This document shows positions 45,237 to 53,946 of a stretch of 64,000 nucleotides of DNA, one piece after another. The position numbers and the translations under genes were made by a program. The notes beneath the pieces are model-generated. The model did not search any database. It saw nothing but the letters and a program-made list of their open reading frames with translations, and was not told where the DNA came from. Source of the DNA: JAJXWB01 sp037044955 (GTDB lineage Bacteria > Pseudomonadota > Alphaproteobacteria > Rhizobiales > Beijerinckiaceae); contig JBAOHX010000001.1 in assembly GCA_037044955.1 (NCBI GenBank), positions 62,001 to 126,000 of the forward strand, given 5' to 3'. Numbering within the stretch: position 1 is the first letter of the stretch; each line of letters begins with the position of its first letter.

Positions 45237-46321
45237 TCTCGCGCCGGGCTCTCATCGCTGGCGTCGCGGCGACCGCGCTGACGCCGGTCGACGCAAGCGA
45301 GCAGGAAACGCTGGCCTCCGCCGCGCAGCGCGCCGGCCTGATCTTCGGCGCGTCCATCGATCAGTCGGGGCTGGACAATCCGGCCTATTTCGAACTCTAC
45401 CGGCGCGAAACGCAGATGTTCGTCACTGACGTCGCGTTGAAGTTCGACTGGCTCCGGCCCGCGCCCGACGTCTGGAATTTCGCGCCTGCCGACCGCATCG
45501 TCGCCGCCGCCAAGGCCGATGGCAAACTCGTGCGCGGCCACACGCTCATCTGGAACGACAATGCTCCGGCCTGGCTGAAGAAACTGTCGTCGCGCGAGAT
45601 CGAGCGCGTCTTCGACGAGCACATCGACCGCGTCGTCGCGCGCTACGCCGGGGCGCTGCATTCCTGGGACGTCGTCAACGAGCCCTTCTGGCCGATGGAT
45701 CGCAAGCCCGGCGGCTGGCGCGACGGGCCATGGTTTGCCGCCATGGGGCCGTCCTACGTGGAGCGCGCGTTTCGCCGCGCGGCCGCCGTCGATCCGAAGG
45801 TCAGGCTGACCCTCAACGAAGCGCAATGCGACAATGACGGCGACTGGGGCCGTTCGATCCGGCCTCTGCTGCGCGGGCTGACGGATCGTCTTCTCGACGG
45901 AGGCGCGCCGTTGCACGCGATCGGCCTGCAGTCGCACCTGCAGTCGGAGTTTCCGCAGAACTATCCGGCCTTCGCCGAATACATCGACGGTTTCGGCGCC
46001 AGGGGGCTGGATATCTACATCAGCGAATTCGACGTCAACGACGCGGCCTTTCCGGACACAGTCTCCGAGCGCGACGCCGCGACGGCGGCGCTCGCGCGCG
46101 ACTTCCTGACCGCCACGCTCGCCGTTCCCGCGGTCAAGCTGCTCGTGACATGGCAATTGTCGGACCGGTACTCCTGGTACGCGGGCCTCCGGCGCAAGCG
46201 CATGATCGGCGCCGCCCGCGCGCCACGCCCCCTGCCGTTCGACGCCGACCTGCGGCCCAAGCCGCTGCGCAAGGCGATGGTCGAGGCGTTGCGCGCCCGC
46301 CCGGCAACGGCGAAGAAATGA
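45233..46321 (+). CDS. GH10 family glycoside hydrolase (endo-1,4-beta-xylanase type), secreted
   Basis: The 362-residue protein begins with a twin-arginine-like signal (MISRRALIAGVAATALTPVDA). It then has a complete GH10 barrel: KFDWLRPAPDVWNFAPADRI, LVRGHTLIWNDNAPAWLKK, the acid/base Glu in WDVVNEPFWPMD, AIGLQSHLQSEF and the nucleophile Glu in LDIYISEFDVND, ending VTWQLSDRYSWY. All catalytic residues are present. GGAGG precedes ATG 45233. Within a polysaccharide locus it probably trims or remodels the locus product in the periplasm rather than degrading plant xylan; that is inference. Confidence 0.92.
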   Translation: MISRRALIAGVAATALTPVDASEQETLASAAQRAGLIFGASIDQSGLDNPAYFELYRRETQMFVTDVALKFDWLRPAPDVWNFAPADRIVAAAKADGKLVRGHTLIWNDNAPAWLKKLSSREIERVFDEHIDRVVARYAGALHSWDVVNEPFWPMDRKPGGWRDGPWFAAMGPSYVERAFRRAAAVDPKVRLTLNEAQCDNDGDWGRSIRPLLRGLTDRLLDGGAPLHAIGLQSHLQSEFPQNYPAFAEYIDGFGARGLDIYISEFDVNDAAFPDTVSERDAATAALARDFLTATLAVPAVKLLVTWQLSDRYSWYAGLRRKRMIGAARAPRPLPFDADLRPKPLRKAMVEALRARPATAKK

Positions 46322-46487
46322 TCGCTCGGAACGGTCAAGCTCTTGATCTTGCTCAGATCCAGCTTGCCCGACGCGTTTCGATCCTAAGCAATTCGTAACC
46401 ATAAACCTTTAGATTTCGCCGGATGGGTCGGCGGCTTGATCGGCCGCCCATGGCAACGGTCGGGACGAGCGAAAGCGTAAGATTCGT

Positions 46488-48614
46488 ATGGCCTCGCGGG
46501 CTGAAGGTTATGGATCGTTCGACCGGCCGCACCGCGCGGCCGGATACGACGGCGCGCCTTCGATGGACATCGGCGAAATGTCCAGGGCCGTTTTCTCGCG
46601 CCTGCGCCTGCTGCTGCCCTGCCTCGCGGTGACGATCGGCCTCGCGCTCGCCTACGCTTTTCTCGCGCCCACGACCTATACCGCGACCATGTCGATCCTG
46701 ATCGACCCGCGCGAGCGCGTGCCCGCCGGCGTGGACGCCGCCCCCATGCCGCAAAACCCCGATGCGGCGCTGGTCGAGAGCCAGATGCGTCTGATCACCT
46801 CGCAGCCGGTGCTGCTGAAGGTCGTGGACGAGCAGCATCTCGCCGACCAGACGCCGGGCCTGATCGGCTCGATCTTCGAAGCGCTGCGCTCGGTTGCGGG
46901 CGGCGCGGCGCCGGGGGCCGACATGCGCCGGCAGGCCGCCGCCGAGCGGCTGGAAAAAGCGGTGGCGATGAAGCGCAGCGAGCGCAATTACGTCATCGAC
47001 GTCGAGGTCAAGGGACGCACGCGCCAGCAGGCCATCGCCATCGCGCAGTCGCTCGCCGACGCCTATCTCGCCGCCAAGGCGCGGCTGACGGACGAAGTGT
47101 CGGACCGCGAGCGCGACCTGATCGACCGCAAGTTGCGCGACCTGCGCGCGCGGGTGGAAGCCGCCGAACGCAAGGCGCAGGAATATCGCGACAAGAACGA
47201 ACTCGTCGTCTCCGACGGCCGCACCTCGCCCGAGCAGCGCCTCAAGGACGCCAACAGCGCGCTCGTCGTCGCGCAGGGCAAGCGCGCCGATGTCGAGGCG
47301 CGCTACACGCAGATCAAGGCGGCGCTCGCCGCCGGCGTCGACGCCCAGACCGTCAACGACGACCTGCGCTCGCCCGTGATCGAAAAGCTGCGCTCCGACT
47401 ATGCCGCGCTCGCGCGCGACGAAGCCTATGCGCAATCGGTGCTTGGACCGCGCCATCCCAGCTACCTGACCATCCAGAAGCAGATGGAATCCACGCGCGC
47501 GCAAATTCGCGCCGAGCAGCAGCGCATCGCGCAGGCGACCGAACGCGAGCTGAAATCCGCGCGCGAGGCGGAGCGAACCGCCGCCAAACTCGTGAATTCC
47601 CTGGAGCTCTCCACCAACAAGGTCGGCGACAAGCGCGTGGAGCTGAACGATCTGGACCGCGCCGCCTCCGCGCTGCGCACGTCCTACGAAAAGGCGCTGG
47701 CCGCGCGCGAGACTGTCCGTCGCGATCCGATTTCGGCGCCGCTCGCCATGCTGATCAGCCCGCCGTCGGCGCCCATGTCGCCGTCGAGCCCGAAGACGCT
47801 GCCCGCTCTCATCATCGCCTTCGTCGCCGGCGTCAATCTGTGGATCGCATCCGCGCTCGGCGCCGAATATCGCCTGCGCCGCCGCAACGCCGAGGCCTCG
47901 CCGGCCGCGGCGGCGACGCGTCCTGCCTCCCTCGGCGCCGCCGCGACGCGGGAAAGGGTCCGGGCCGCACAGCGGCGAGCCGAACATGAAATACCAGGAT
48001 TGCCTCCGTCCCGGGGGGCCATGCCGCGCGCGGGTCCCGCCGCCGTGGCGCCCGCGATGAGGACGGCCGGTCCCTATCGCGCCGAAATAGACGCTCTGTT
48101 CGACAGCCTGCTCGATGCGCTCCACGCATCGGGCAGAACGCCGTTTGTCCTGATCGGCGGCGCGGCCTCCGGCAGCGGCGCCACCACGATCGCCCTGTCG
48201 CTCGCGCATGCGGCCTGCAATCGCGGGTTGCGCACGCTTCTTGTGGACCGTTGCGAGCGTGCGCCGACGCTCTCGAACTTCGGCGAAGATTTCGAGCCGA
48301 CCCGTCTTCGGCGCGGCGGCGCCTCGCTGCGCGTGCTGCGCAGGGACGGCGACGGCGAGATCCTCCTTCAGTCCGTGGATGGCGAAGACGGCGTGACGAC
48401 GGACGACGATATCGACCTGGTTCTCGTCGACGCCGGCCAGTTCCGCTCGGCCGCCCGCATCGCGCGCGAAATCCGTTCCGTCGACGCCATGGTCGCCGTC
48501 GCGCGCAACGGCAGCGACGCGGCGCGCGTCGAGGACGAACTCGATCGCCTCGGCCTCGCCGATCTCTGCGTTGCGCTCGCCTTCAACGTGGCGCGCGGCA
48601 GGAGCGCGCGATGA
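46488..48614 (+). CDS. Wzc/ExoP-like polysaccharide co-polymerase with degenerate P-loop
   Basis: The 708-residue inner-membrane protein has two membrane segments (LLLPCLAVTIGLALAYAFLA and LPALIIAFVAGVNLWIASAL) flanking a large coiled-coil periplasmic Wzz domain (TYTATMSILIDPRERVPAG; VLGPRHPSYLTIQKQMEST). The cytoplasmic part (from about residue 540) is a BY-kinase-like Rossmann domain. Its Walker A reads GGAASGSGATTIALSLA, with Ala in place of the usual Lys, and Walker A' reads LLVDRCER in place of the usual LIDAD. Walker B is LVLVDAGQF. It is likely a pseudokinase that controls chain length. The stop overlaps the ATG of the polymerase gene. ATG 46488 is used; ATG 46563 is possible. Confidence 0.88.
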   Translation: MASRAEGYGSFDRPHRAAGYDGAPSMDIGEMSRAVFSRLRLLLPCLAVTIGLALAYAFLAPTTYTATMSILIDPRERVPAGVDAAPMPQNPDAALVESQMRLITSQPVLLKVVDEQHLADQTPGLIGSIFEALRSVAGGAAPGADMRRQAAAERLEKAVAMKRSERNYVIDVEVKGRTRQQAIAIAQSLADAYLAAKARLTDEVSDRERDLIDRKLRDLRARVEAAERKAQEYRDKNELVVSDGRTSPEQRLKDANSALVVAQGKRADVEARYTQIKAALAAGVDAQTVNDDLRSPVIEKLRSDYAALARDEAYAQSVLGPRHPSYLTIQKQMESTRAQIRAEQQRIAQATERELKSAREAERTAAKLVNSLELSTNKVGDKRVELNDLDRAASALRTSYEKALAARETVRRDPISAPLAMLISPPSAPMSPSSPKTLPALIIAFVAGVNLWIASALGAEYRLRRRNAEASPAAAATRPASLGAAATRERVRAAQRRAEHEIPGLPPSRGAMPRAGPAAVAPAMRTAGPYRAEIDALFDSLLDALHASGRTPFVLIGGAASGSGATTIALSLAHAACNRGLRTLLVDRCERAPTLSNFGEDFEPTRLRRGGASLRVLRRDGDGEILLQSVDGEDGVTTDDDIDLVLVDAGQFRSAARIAREIRSVDAMVAVARNGSDAARVEDELDRLGLADLCVALAFNVARGRSAR

Positions 48615-49918
48615 CTTCGGCCGCCGCGGTACGATCGCCGCTCGCCCGCGCCGCCGACGCGCTCGCTGTACTCACCGCGCTGCTGTTGTTCGGCGTTTCC
48701 TCGATGACGCTGTCTGCGTTCGGCGTCGCCTACGATCAGGCCGGCGGCAGCTTTCTCCAGAAATTTCATCCCGCGACCTACATGGCCTGCCTCGCGCTCG
48801 TCGTGCGCTTTCTGGCGCAGCCCCGTCCCTTCGGCTGGCTGGCCCTGCAGATCGAGCGTTTTCCCGGCGCCGCCTACTTTGCGGCGACCTGGGCCGTCAT
48901 GATCGTCTTTGCCGGCGTCGTGCAGAAAGCCCCGATCTCGCCCATCGTCGATTCCTTCCTGTGCGGCGTCGCGTTTCTCGTCCTCTACGCGGACGCCGAC
49001 GAACGGACGCGCGCGACTCTGCGCCTGGCGCTGCATGCCTTCATGCTGGTCAACGCCTGCATCGGCCTTTTCGAATTCGTCACGCACATGCGGCTGACGC
49101 CCTTCGTCGCGGGCGGCAAGATCATCCTCCACGACTATCGCTCCACCGCGCTGCTCGGGCATCCGCTCGTCAACGCGAGCGCCGCCGCGGCCTATGCGCT
49201 GATGCTGATCTACGGCGCCGACCGCGCCATCGGCTGGCCGCTGCGGCTCGTCCTCATCGCTGCGCAGGCTGCCGGTCTCGTGGCGTTCGGAGGCCGCACG
49301 GCGATCGTGCTCTGCGCGGCGCTCGGCGTCCTGCGCATGGCGCGGCCGGCTCTCGACCTGATGAGCGGCCGCCGCTTCGACATGCGCGCCGCGCTCATCG
49401 CGGCGCTATTGGCGCCGGTGGCATTTGCCGCGCTATTCATTCTCGCGCAGGGCGGAACGTTCGACGGGCTGGTCGAGCGTTTCGCGGACGACAAGGGCTC
49501 CTCCGACGCGCGCATCCTGATCTTCCAGCTTTTCGACTATTTCACCTTCGACGAATTGCTCTTCGGCCCCGATCAACTGCGCCTGAACACGGTCCAGAAT
49601 ACGCTCGGCATCGAATATGGAATCGAGAGCTCGTGGTTCGGCTTTCTGTTCGGCTATGGCGCGCTCATGACGTTTTTCTTCGTCATCGCCTTTGCCGCGC
49701 TGATGTGGGAGCTCTGGCGGCGTTGCAGGCCCGGCGCCTGGGCGTTGTTCGTCTACATCATCGTGCAGTTGAGCTCGGCCGCCGGCGTCTCCGTCAAGAC
49801 GCTCGTGTTCAACCAGTTCGTCGTTCTCCTGCTCGCATTCTTCTGCGACTGGCGCGACGAGGCGCCTGCGCCCCGTCGCATGCGCGCGGCCTATCGGCTC
49901 GCGCCGGGGCGCCCGTGA
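48611..49918 (+). CDS. Polysaccharide polymerase, Wzy/VpsF-like
   Basis: The 435-residue protein is polytopic with about 10-12 hydrophobic helices (ALAVLTALLLFGVSSMTLSA; AAYFAATWAVMIVFAGVV). It has a large periplasmic loop rich in charged residues in the C-terminal half (GLVERFADDKGSSDARILIF; LRLNTVQNTLGIEYGIESSW). The pattern fits VpsF-type O-antigen polymerases that link repeat units on the periplasmic face. ATG 48611 overlaps the stop of the co-polymerase gene as ATGA, and its stop overlaps the flippase start, so these three genes are translationally coupled. Confidence 0.85.
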   Translation: MTSAAAVRSPLARAADALAVLTALLLFGVSSMTLSAFGVAYDQAGGSFLQKFHPATYMACLALVVRFLAQPRPFGWLALQIERFPGAAYFAATWAVMIVFAGVVQKAPISPIVDSFLCGVAFLVLYADADERTRATLRLALHAFMLVNACIGLFEFVTHMRLTPFVAGGKIILHDYRSTALLGHPLVNASAAAAYALMLIYGADRAIGWPLRLVLIAAQAAGLVAFGGRTAIVLCAALGVLRMARPALDLMSGRRFDMRAALIAALLAPVAFAALFILAQGGTFDGLVERFADDKGSSDARILIFQLFDYFTFDELLFGPDQLRLNTVQNTLGIEYGIESSWFGFLFGYGALMTFFFVIAFAALMWELWRRCRPGAWALFVYIIVQLSSAAGVSVKTLVFNQFVVLLLAFFCDWRDEAPAPRRMRAAYRLAPGRP

Positions 49919-51358
49919 TGGCGCGCTCTCTCGTCCGAAACACCTTGCTCTATCTTCCGGCCCAGGTTCTCGGGCCTTTCGTGCAATTCGCCGTCGTCAT
50001 CGCCTGGACGCACCTGCTCGATCCCGCTGCCTTCGGCGTCGTCACCTTCGTCATCGCCGCGCAGGAATTGACCGCGCTGGTCGGGCTCGTCTGGTGGTCG
50101 CTCTACGTATTGCGGTTTCGCCAGCGCTACGAGGGCGAGGACGAAAAGCGCTTTCGCGCCATGGACGTTCGCATGGCGCTCTACGGCTCCGCCACGCAGA
50201 TCGCCTTCGCGCCGCTCTGCCTCATGATGGTCGGCGTCGTCGCCGACGCCATGACCACGATGGCCGCCGCCGCCTATCTCGTCACGCGCCTGCTCGTCGC
50301 CCACTACAGCGAATGGGCGCGTTCGCAGCACCGCATCCGGGCCTATACGGCGGCGCAGTTCGCCGGCCCGATCCTCGGCTCCGGCCTGTCCGTCGTCGCC
50401 TTGCTCCATGTGGCGGCGACGCCTGCCGTGGTGTTTTTCACCATGGCGCTGGGCCAGGCCGCAGGCGCCGTCGCCGTCATGTCGGCGCTGGGCGTGCGGC
50501 CGCAGATCGGGCGCTTCGACACCGCCATATTTCGCGAGGCGCGTCGTTATTGCGCCCCGCTCATTCTGTCGGGCCTTTTCGCCTGGACGGCGATCAACGG
50601 CATTCGCGTGCTCGTGCAGGCGGGCGCGGGCGTCGTCGGACCTCGGGCTTCTGTCGGCGGGCTGGGGACTTGGACAGCGCGTCGCCAATTTCATCGCCAT
50701 GATCTGCACGGCTGCCGCCTTCCCGCTCGCCGTCGATCGCATCGAGGCCGGCGACCGTCGCGGCGCCCTGGAGCAGGTGGCCCTCAACGGCACGCTCATG
50801 CTCGCGCTGCTCGCGCCGGCGACGGTCGGCGTCGCGGTTCTCGCCGCGCCGCTCGTCGATCTCCTGATCGCCGCCGACTACAGAAGCGTCACGACCCTCG
50901 TGCTGCCGATTTCGGCGGCGGCGGGCGCCATCCGCACTTACAAGACCCATACGGCGGATCAGGCCGGCCTGCTGCTCGAGCGCACGCGCGCCCTGACCGT
51001 CTCCAACTTCGCGGACGCCGCGACAACCTTGCTTTGCGCTGGCCTTGGGCTCGTCTATGGCGGCATCGAGGGCGCGGCGGTCGGTTGCCTCGTCGGGACG
51101 TTGATCGCCGCGCTGGGCGCTTTGATCTACGCGGCGCGCTGGCTCGAACTTCCGATAGATTTCGGCGCCTACCTGCGCATCCTCGCGGCCGTCTGCGCGA
51201 TGTTCGCGGGCCTCGTGCTGACGCCGGCGCCGCACACTCTCCTCAGCGTGGTCATGAAGATAGCGCTCGGCGCCGCCTGCTACGGCGTCGTTCTGCTGGC
51301 GTTGTTTCCCGCCGTCCGCGAAGCGCTCGTCACGCGGCTTTCGGCGCGGCTGCGCTGA
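49918..51358 (+). CDS. Wzx-like lipid-linked oligosaccharide flippase (frameshifted near 50648)
   Basis: About 479 residues after removing an extra G near 50648. It is a MATE/MVF-type polytopic protein with about 12-14 helices: NTLLYLPAQVLGPFVQFAVV, LDPAAFGVVTFVIAAQELTA, then after the break LLSAGWGLGQRVANFIAMIC and a C-terminal LLSVVMKIALGAACYGVVLL. Wzx proteins flip undecaprenyl-linked repeat units across the inner membrane for Wzy. ATG 49918 overlaps the polymerase stop (TGATG); GTG 49915 is in frame and possible. Its stop directly abuts the stop of the convergent wecG-like gene. Confidence 0.86.
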
Positions 51359-52144
51359 TCAGTTTGGCCGGGGCGGCGCGACGCCGGCGGGCGCGAGATC
51401 GTCGACGGGTTGCGCGCTGAACACGAGCGGCAGGCGACGCAGCGCGATCAAGACGAAGACCTCCGCGCAACGCCAGTAGCGCGGCGCGAGCCGCAGCGGG
51501 TCCGATGTCAGCCGCCACGCCCATTCCATGCCGAGGCCCTGCACCCAGCGCGGCGCGCGCTTGACCGCGCCGGCGATGAAATCCAGCGCGGCGCCGACGC
51601 AGAGGAACCCGACGCCTTCGCAACGTTTCTTCAGCGCGTCGGCGACCAGCTCCTGCTTCGGCGCTCCAAGGCAGATGAAGCACAGGCGTGCGCCCGAGGC
51701 GCGCACGCGCCGCGCCAGATCGTCCATCTGCGCGGCGTCTTCGGGGGCGATGATCGAGGCGTCGGCGCCGGCGATGTTCAGGCGCGGGAAGCGTTCGCGC
51801 AGAGATTCTATCGCGCGCTTCTGCACATGCGCCTGCGGCCCGACGATGAAGATCGGAATCCCCGCTTCCGCCGCCTTCTCGCACAACGGCAGCGCGAGAT
51901 CGGCGCCGGTCGTGCGCTCGAGCGTCACGCCGCGCCTGCGGAAATGCCAGACGATCGGCCAGCCGTCGGCGGAGACGAGATCCGCGTCTTCGTAACACGC
52001 CTGAAACGCGGCGCTGCCGCGCAACTTGACGACGTGATCGAGATTGAGCGTGAACAGGGTGAACGAGCGGGGCGCCGCGAGGCGCGTCAGCACCGCGTCC
52101 AGCGCCTGCTGTGGCGTGAACAGGTTGACGCGCACGGCGCTCAT
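51359..52144 (-). CDS. WecG/TagA/CpsF family glycosyltransferase
   Basis: The 261-residue protein has the WecG/TagA/CpsF signature region: TLNLDHVVKLRGSAAFQACY, DLVSADGWPIVWHFRRRGV, RTTGADLALPLCEKA, IFIVGPQAHVQKRAIESL, CFICLGAPKQELVADAL and APRWVQGLGMEWAWRLTSDP. These GT26 enzymes transfer N-acetylmannosaminuronic acid or related sugars to lipid-linked intermediates. The start ATG 52144 overlaps the stop of the upstream 125-residue gene (ATGA), so the two are probably coupled. It faces the Wzx gene. Confidence 0.93.
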   Translation of the reverse strand: MSAVRVNLFTPQQALDAVLTRLAAPRSFTLFTLNLDHVVKLRGSAAFQACYEDADLVSADGWPIVWHFRRRGVTLERTTGADLALPLCEKAAEAGIPIFIVGPQAHVQKRAIESLRERFPRLNIAGADASIIAPEDAAQMDDLARRVRASGARLCFICLGAPKQELVADALKKRCEGVGFLCVGAALDFIAGAVKRAPRWVQGLGMEWAWRLTSDPLRLAPRYWRCAEVFVLIALRRLPLVFSAQPVDDLAPAGVAPPRPN

Positions 52145-52518
52145 GCCCGCTCGACGTATTTTGCCGCGCGCAGGCGCGCTGCGATCTGAAGATCGGCCAG
52201 ACGCGAGAGGCCGCGCGCGACCGAGAGGGGCGTCGGCGCGCGGCTCGGCGCGCCGCCGATCGACGCGAGACCGGCGAGCGCGCCGCCGAGCGTCACTATG
52301 GCTGCCTGGCCGCGCGTCATGCGCTCGAGCAGGGCGATTTCGCTTTGCGAGAGCGCGGCCGTCGCCAGCGTCGGCGGCGCGACGCGGCAGAGCGCCGTCA
52401 TCCAGATCGCGCGGCGCGCGAGCAGCGCGACGATCGCGCCGCGCCTGATGGCGTCGGCCAAGCCGGCGGTCGGCGCGTGGAGAGGTCCTGATCGGACCCT
52501 CGCGGCATGGCTCGTCAT
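52141..52518 (-). CDS. Stand-alone protein resembling the C-terminal domain of Tn5/IS4-type transposases
   Basis: The 125-residue product resembles, by eye, the C-terminal dimerisation tail of Tn5-family transposases: a helix (ARRAIWMTALCRVA), then LSQSEIALLERM, a GGALAGLASIGG segment where those proteins have an IARLGG-type motif, and VARGLSRLADLQIAARL where they have LWRGLxRLxDIxxGxRL. The DDE catalytic part is absent. The gene is open, its stop overlaps the wecG-like ATG, and it follows the FAD oxidoreductase gene by 23 bases, so it looks like a retained member of an operon rather than debris. Either a co-opted transposase tail or an IS remnant captured in frame. Confidence 0.6.
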   Translation of the reverse strand: MTSHAARVRSGPLHAPTAGLADAIRRGAIVALLARRAIWMTALCRVAPPTLATAALSQSEIALLERMTRGQAAIVTLGGALAGLASIGGAPSRAPTPLSVARGLSRLADLQIAARLRAAKYVERA

Positions 52519-52541
52519 CCCGGCGCTCGTCCTCCGTCCTC

Positions 52542-53729
52542 TCAACCCGCGGCATGGCGCGGCGCAAGGGCGCCGCCGACCAGCGCGCGCAGGCGACGTT
52601 GCAGCAGAACGCGGCGGCGATGGAGCGCCCAGCCCATGCCGCGTCCGACCGTCGAATTGCGCCGATAGTTCGCCGCGTGCGACGCGCGGCCGTCGCACGC
52701 GATCTTTTCCGGGTCGCGGTAGAAGCCGGCGATCTTGTAGGCGCCCATGCCGGGCGTCGCCAGCCATTGCGGAATATAGGCGTTGCACAGGCGTTCGGCG
52801 TCGGTGAAGGCGCGGCTCAGTCCGTCGCCGACGGCGGGACAGCTCGTGCGAAACGCATCGCCGACGAGGACGACCCCCGGTCGGTCGACGCCGTCGACCT
52901 CGTAGAGATCGACAGGCCGCGCAAGCGCCTTGCTCGTCACCTCGAAATCGCCGAGCGCGGACTGGAGGCCGGGCAGGGCGGCGAGAACCGCCTGTTTCGG
53001 ATCGCTCCGCAGCGCGGCGAAGATCGGGTCCTGCATGTCGCGATAGAGGAAGAGATTGGCGCGCATCCCGGTCGGAAACGGGAATATGCTGAGATAGTCG
53101 ATGCCGTCGCGCGGCGCATCGCCGTAAATGGTCAGCGTCTCGAAGTCGAAGCCCGCGCGCCCGACCGCGCGCAGGTCGAAGGCGACGCTGACCGAATGAT
53201 CCTTGTGCAGCACGCGCCTGACGTAGCCGAGCTTCGCGCGCAGCGCTTCGCCGCCGCCGGTGGCGAGAACGACGAGCCGCGCTTCGATGGTTTCGCCGGT
53301 CGAGAGTTCGACCCGTTGCCGCTCGTCGCTCGCCTCGATATTGGCGACCCGCGCGACGATGCGCGCGACCGACGGCGGTATGGCCTGCCGCATCGCGTTG
53401 ACGAGGTCCTCGTAGGGCAGGTTGTATTCGCAGGCGCTCTGGCGGTCGATGACGCGCCCGCGCCGCATGTTGACGACGCTGCTGGAACGCACGCCCGCCC
53501 TCGCGAGGGCGTCGAGCAGGCCGAGGCGGCGCATCAGGCCGATCTGGTCGCCCGCCACCTTGTCGGCCTTGAAATCGGGCGGGCAGACGTCGTGCAGGTC
53601 GATGACGGCCGCGCGTACGCCGCGCGCGCCGAGCGCGCAGGCGGCGGCCGACCCTGCCGCCCCGCCGCCGACGATGACCACATCGAACGAACGCGATGCC
53701 TGCGCAGCCGAGGATACGGACGCACTCAT
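52542..53729 (-). CDS. FAD-dependent oxidoreductase (geranylgeranyl-reductase/monooxygenase-like)
   Basis: The 395-residue flavoprotein has the dinucleotide motif FDVVIVGGGAAGSAAACALG near the N-terminus, a second part with VVLATGGGEALRAKLG and a C-terminal GVVLVGDAFRTSCPAVGDGL motif of the p-hydroxybenzoate-hydroxylase-like fold. It is related to tryptophan halogenase, geranylgeranyl reductase and aromatic monooxygenase enzymes; the substrate is unknown. ATG 53729 follows GGGAG and gives MSASVSSAAQ; the longer ORF start is not supported. It is the first gene of a minus-strand trio with the transposase-tail-like gene and wecG, and is divergent from the CelD-like gene. Confidence 0.85.
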   Translation of the reverse strand: MSASVSSAAQASRSFDVVIVGGGAAGSAAACALGARGVRAAVIDLHDVCPPDFKADKVAGDQIGLMRRLGLLDALARAGVRSSSVVNMRRGRVIDRQSACEYNLPYEDLVNAMRQAIPPSVARIVARVANIEASDERQRVELSTGETIEARLVVLATGGGEALRAKLGYVRRVLHKDHSVSVAFDLRAVGRAGFDFETLTIYGDAPRDGIDYLSIFPFPTGMRANLFLYRDMQDPIFAALRSDPKQAVLAALPGLQSALGDFEVTSKALARPVDLYEVDGVDRPGVVLVGDAFRTSCPAVGDGLSRAFTDAERLCNAYIPQWLATPGMGAYKIAGFYRDPEKIACDGRASHAANYRRNSTVGRGMGWALHRRRVLLQRRLRALVGGALAPRHAAG

Positions 53730-53797
53730 GACGCAACTCCCGTCCCGAAACTCCGGACTTTGACGCCGCAATTGATCTCGTCCGCTTTTTCTCCGCA

Positions 53798-53835
53798 AAT
53801 CAATTCAAAATTAATAGTTATTTTACGAATTGATT
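53798..53835. promoter_or_regulatory. AT-rich divergent promoter region with AATCAATTC / GAATTGATT inverted repeat
   Basis: A short AT-rich island in a GC-rich genome lies between the divergent FAD oxidoreductase and CelD-like genes. AATCAATTC (53798-53806) is mirrored perfectly by GAATTGATT (53827-53835), with TTAATAGTTATTTTAC between. A third partial copy (CAATTGATC) occurs near 53770. It is a good candidate for a regulator site controlling both sides of the polysaccharide locus. Confidence 0.5.
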
Positions 53836-53946
53836 GTGGGGGCGCGTTCATCGACGCTTAATGCGAAGGTCCGAATTTGCGGGCGCGGTCGGTTCCCACG
53901 CAGAATTTTCCTGCGGCGGCGTCCGTTCGCGGCGGCGGAGTTGAAC

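Noticed and set aside
44975..46321. GINT1-like and GH10 as a single fused enzyme
   Set aside because: GH10 has its own GGAGG, ATG and twin-arginine-like signal. A signal peptide in the middle of a fusion would make no sense, and an indel explains the missing stop.
464..51358. Programmed +1 frameshifting as the explanation for the broken genes
   Set aside because: The break sites share no slippery motif or downstream structure and fall in unrelated housekeeping genes. Sequencing insertion is the simpler cause.
52141..53736. A 531-codon frame joining the FAD oxidoreductase region and the transposase-tail-like gene
   Set aside because: The first 400 codons are out-of-frame translation of the oxidoreductase; only the last 125 have a recognisable pattern and their own start.
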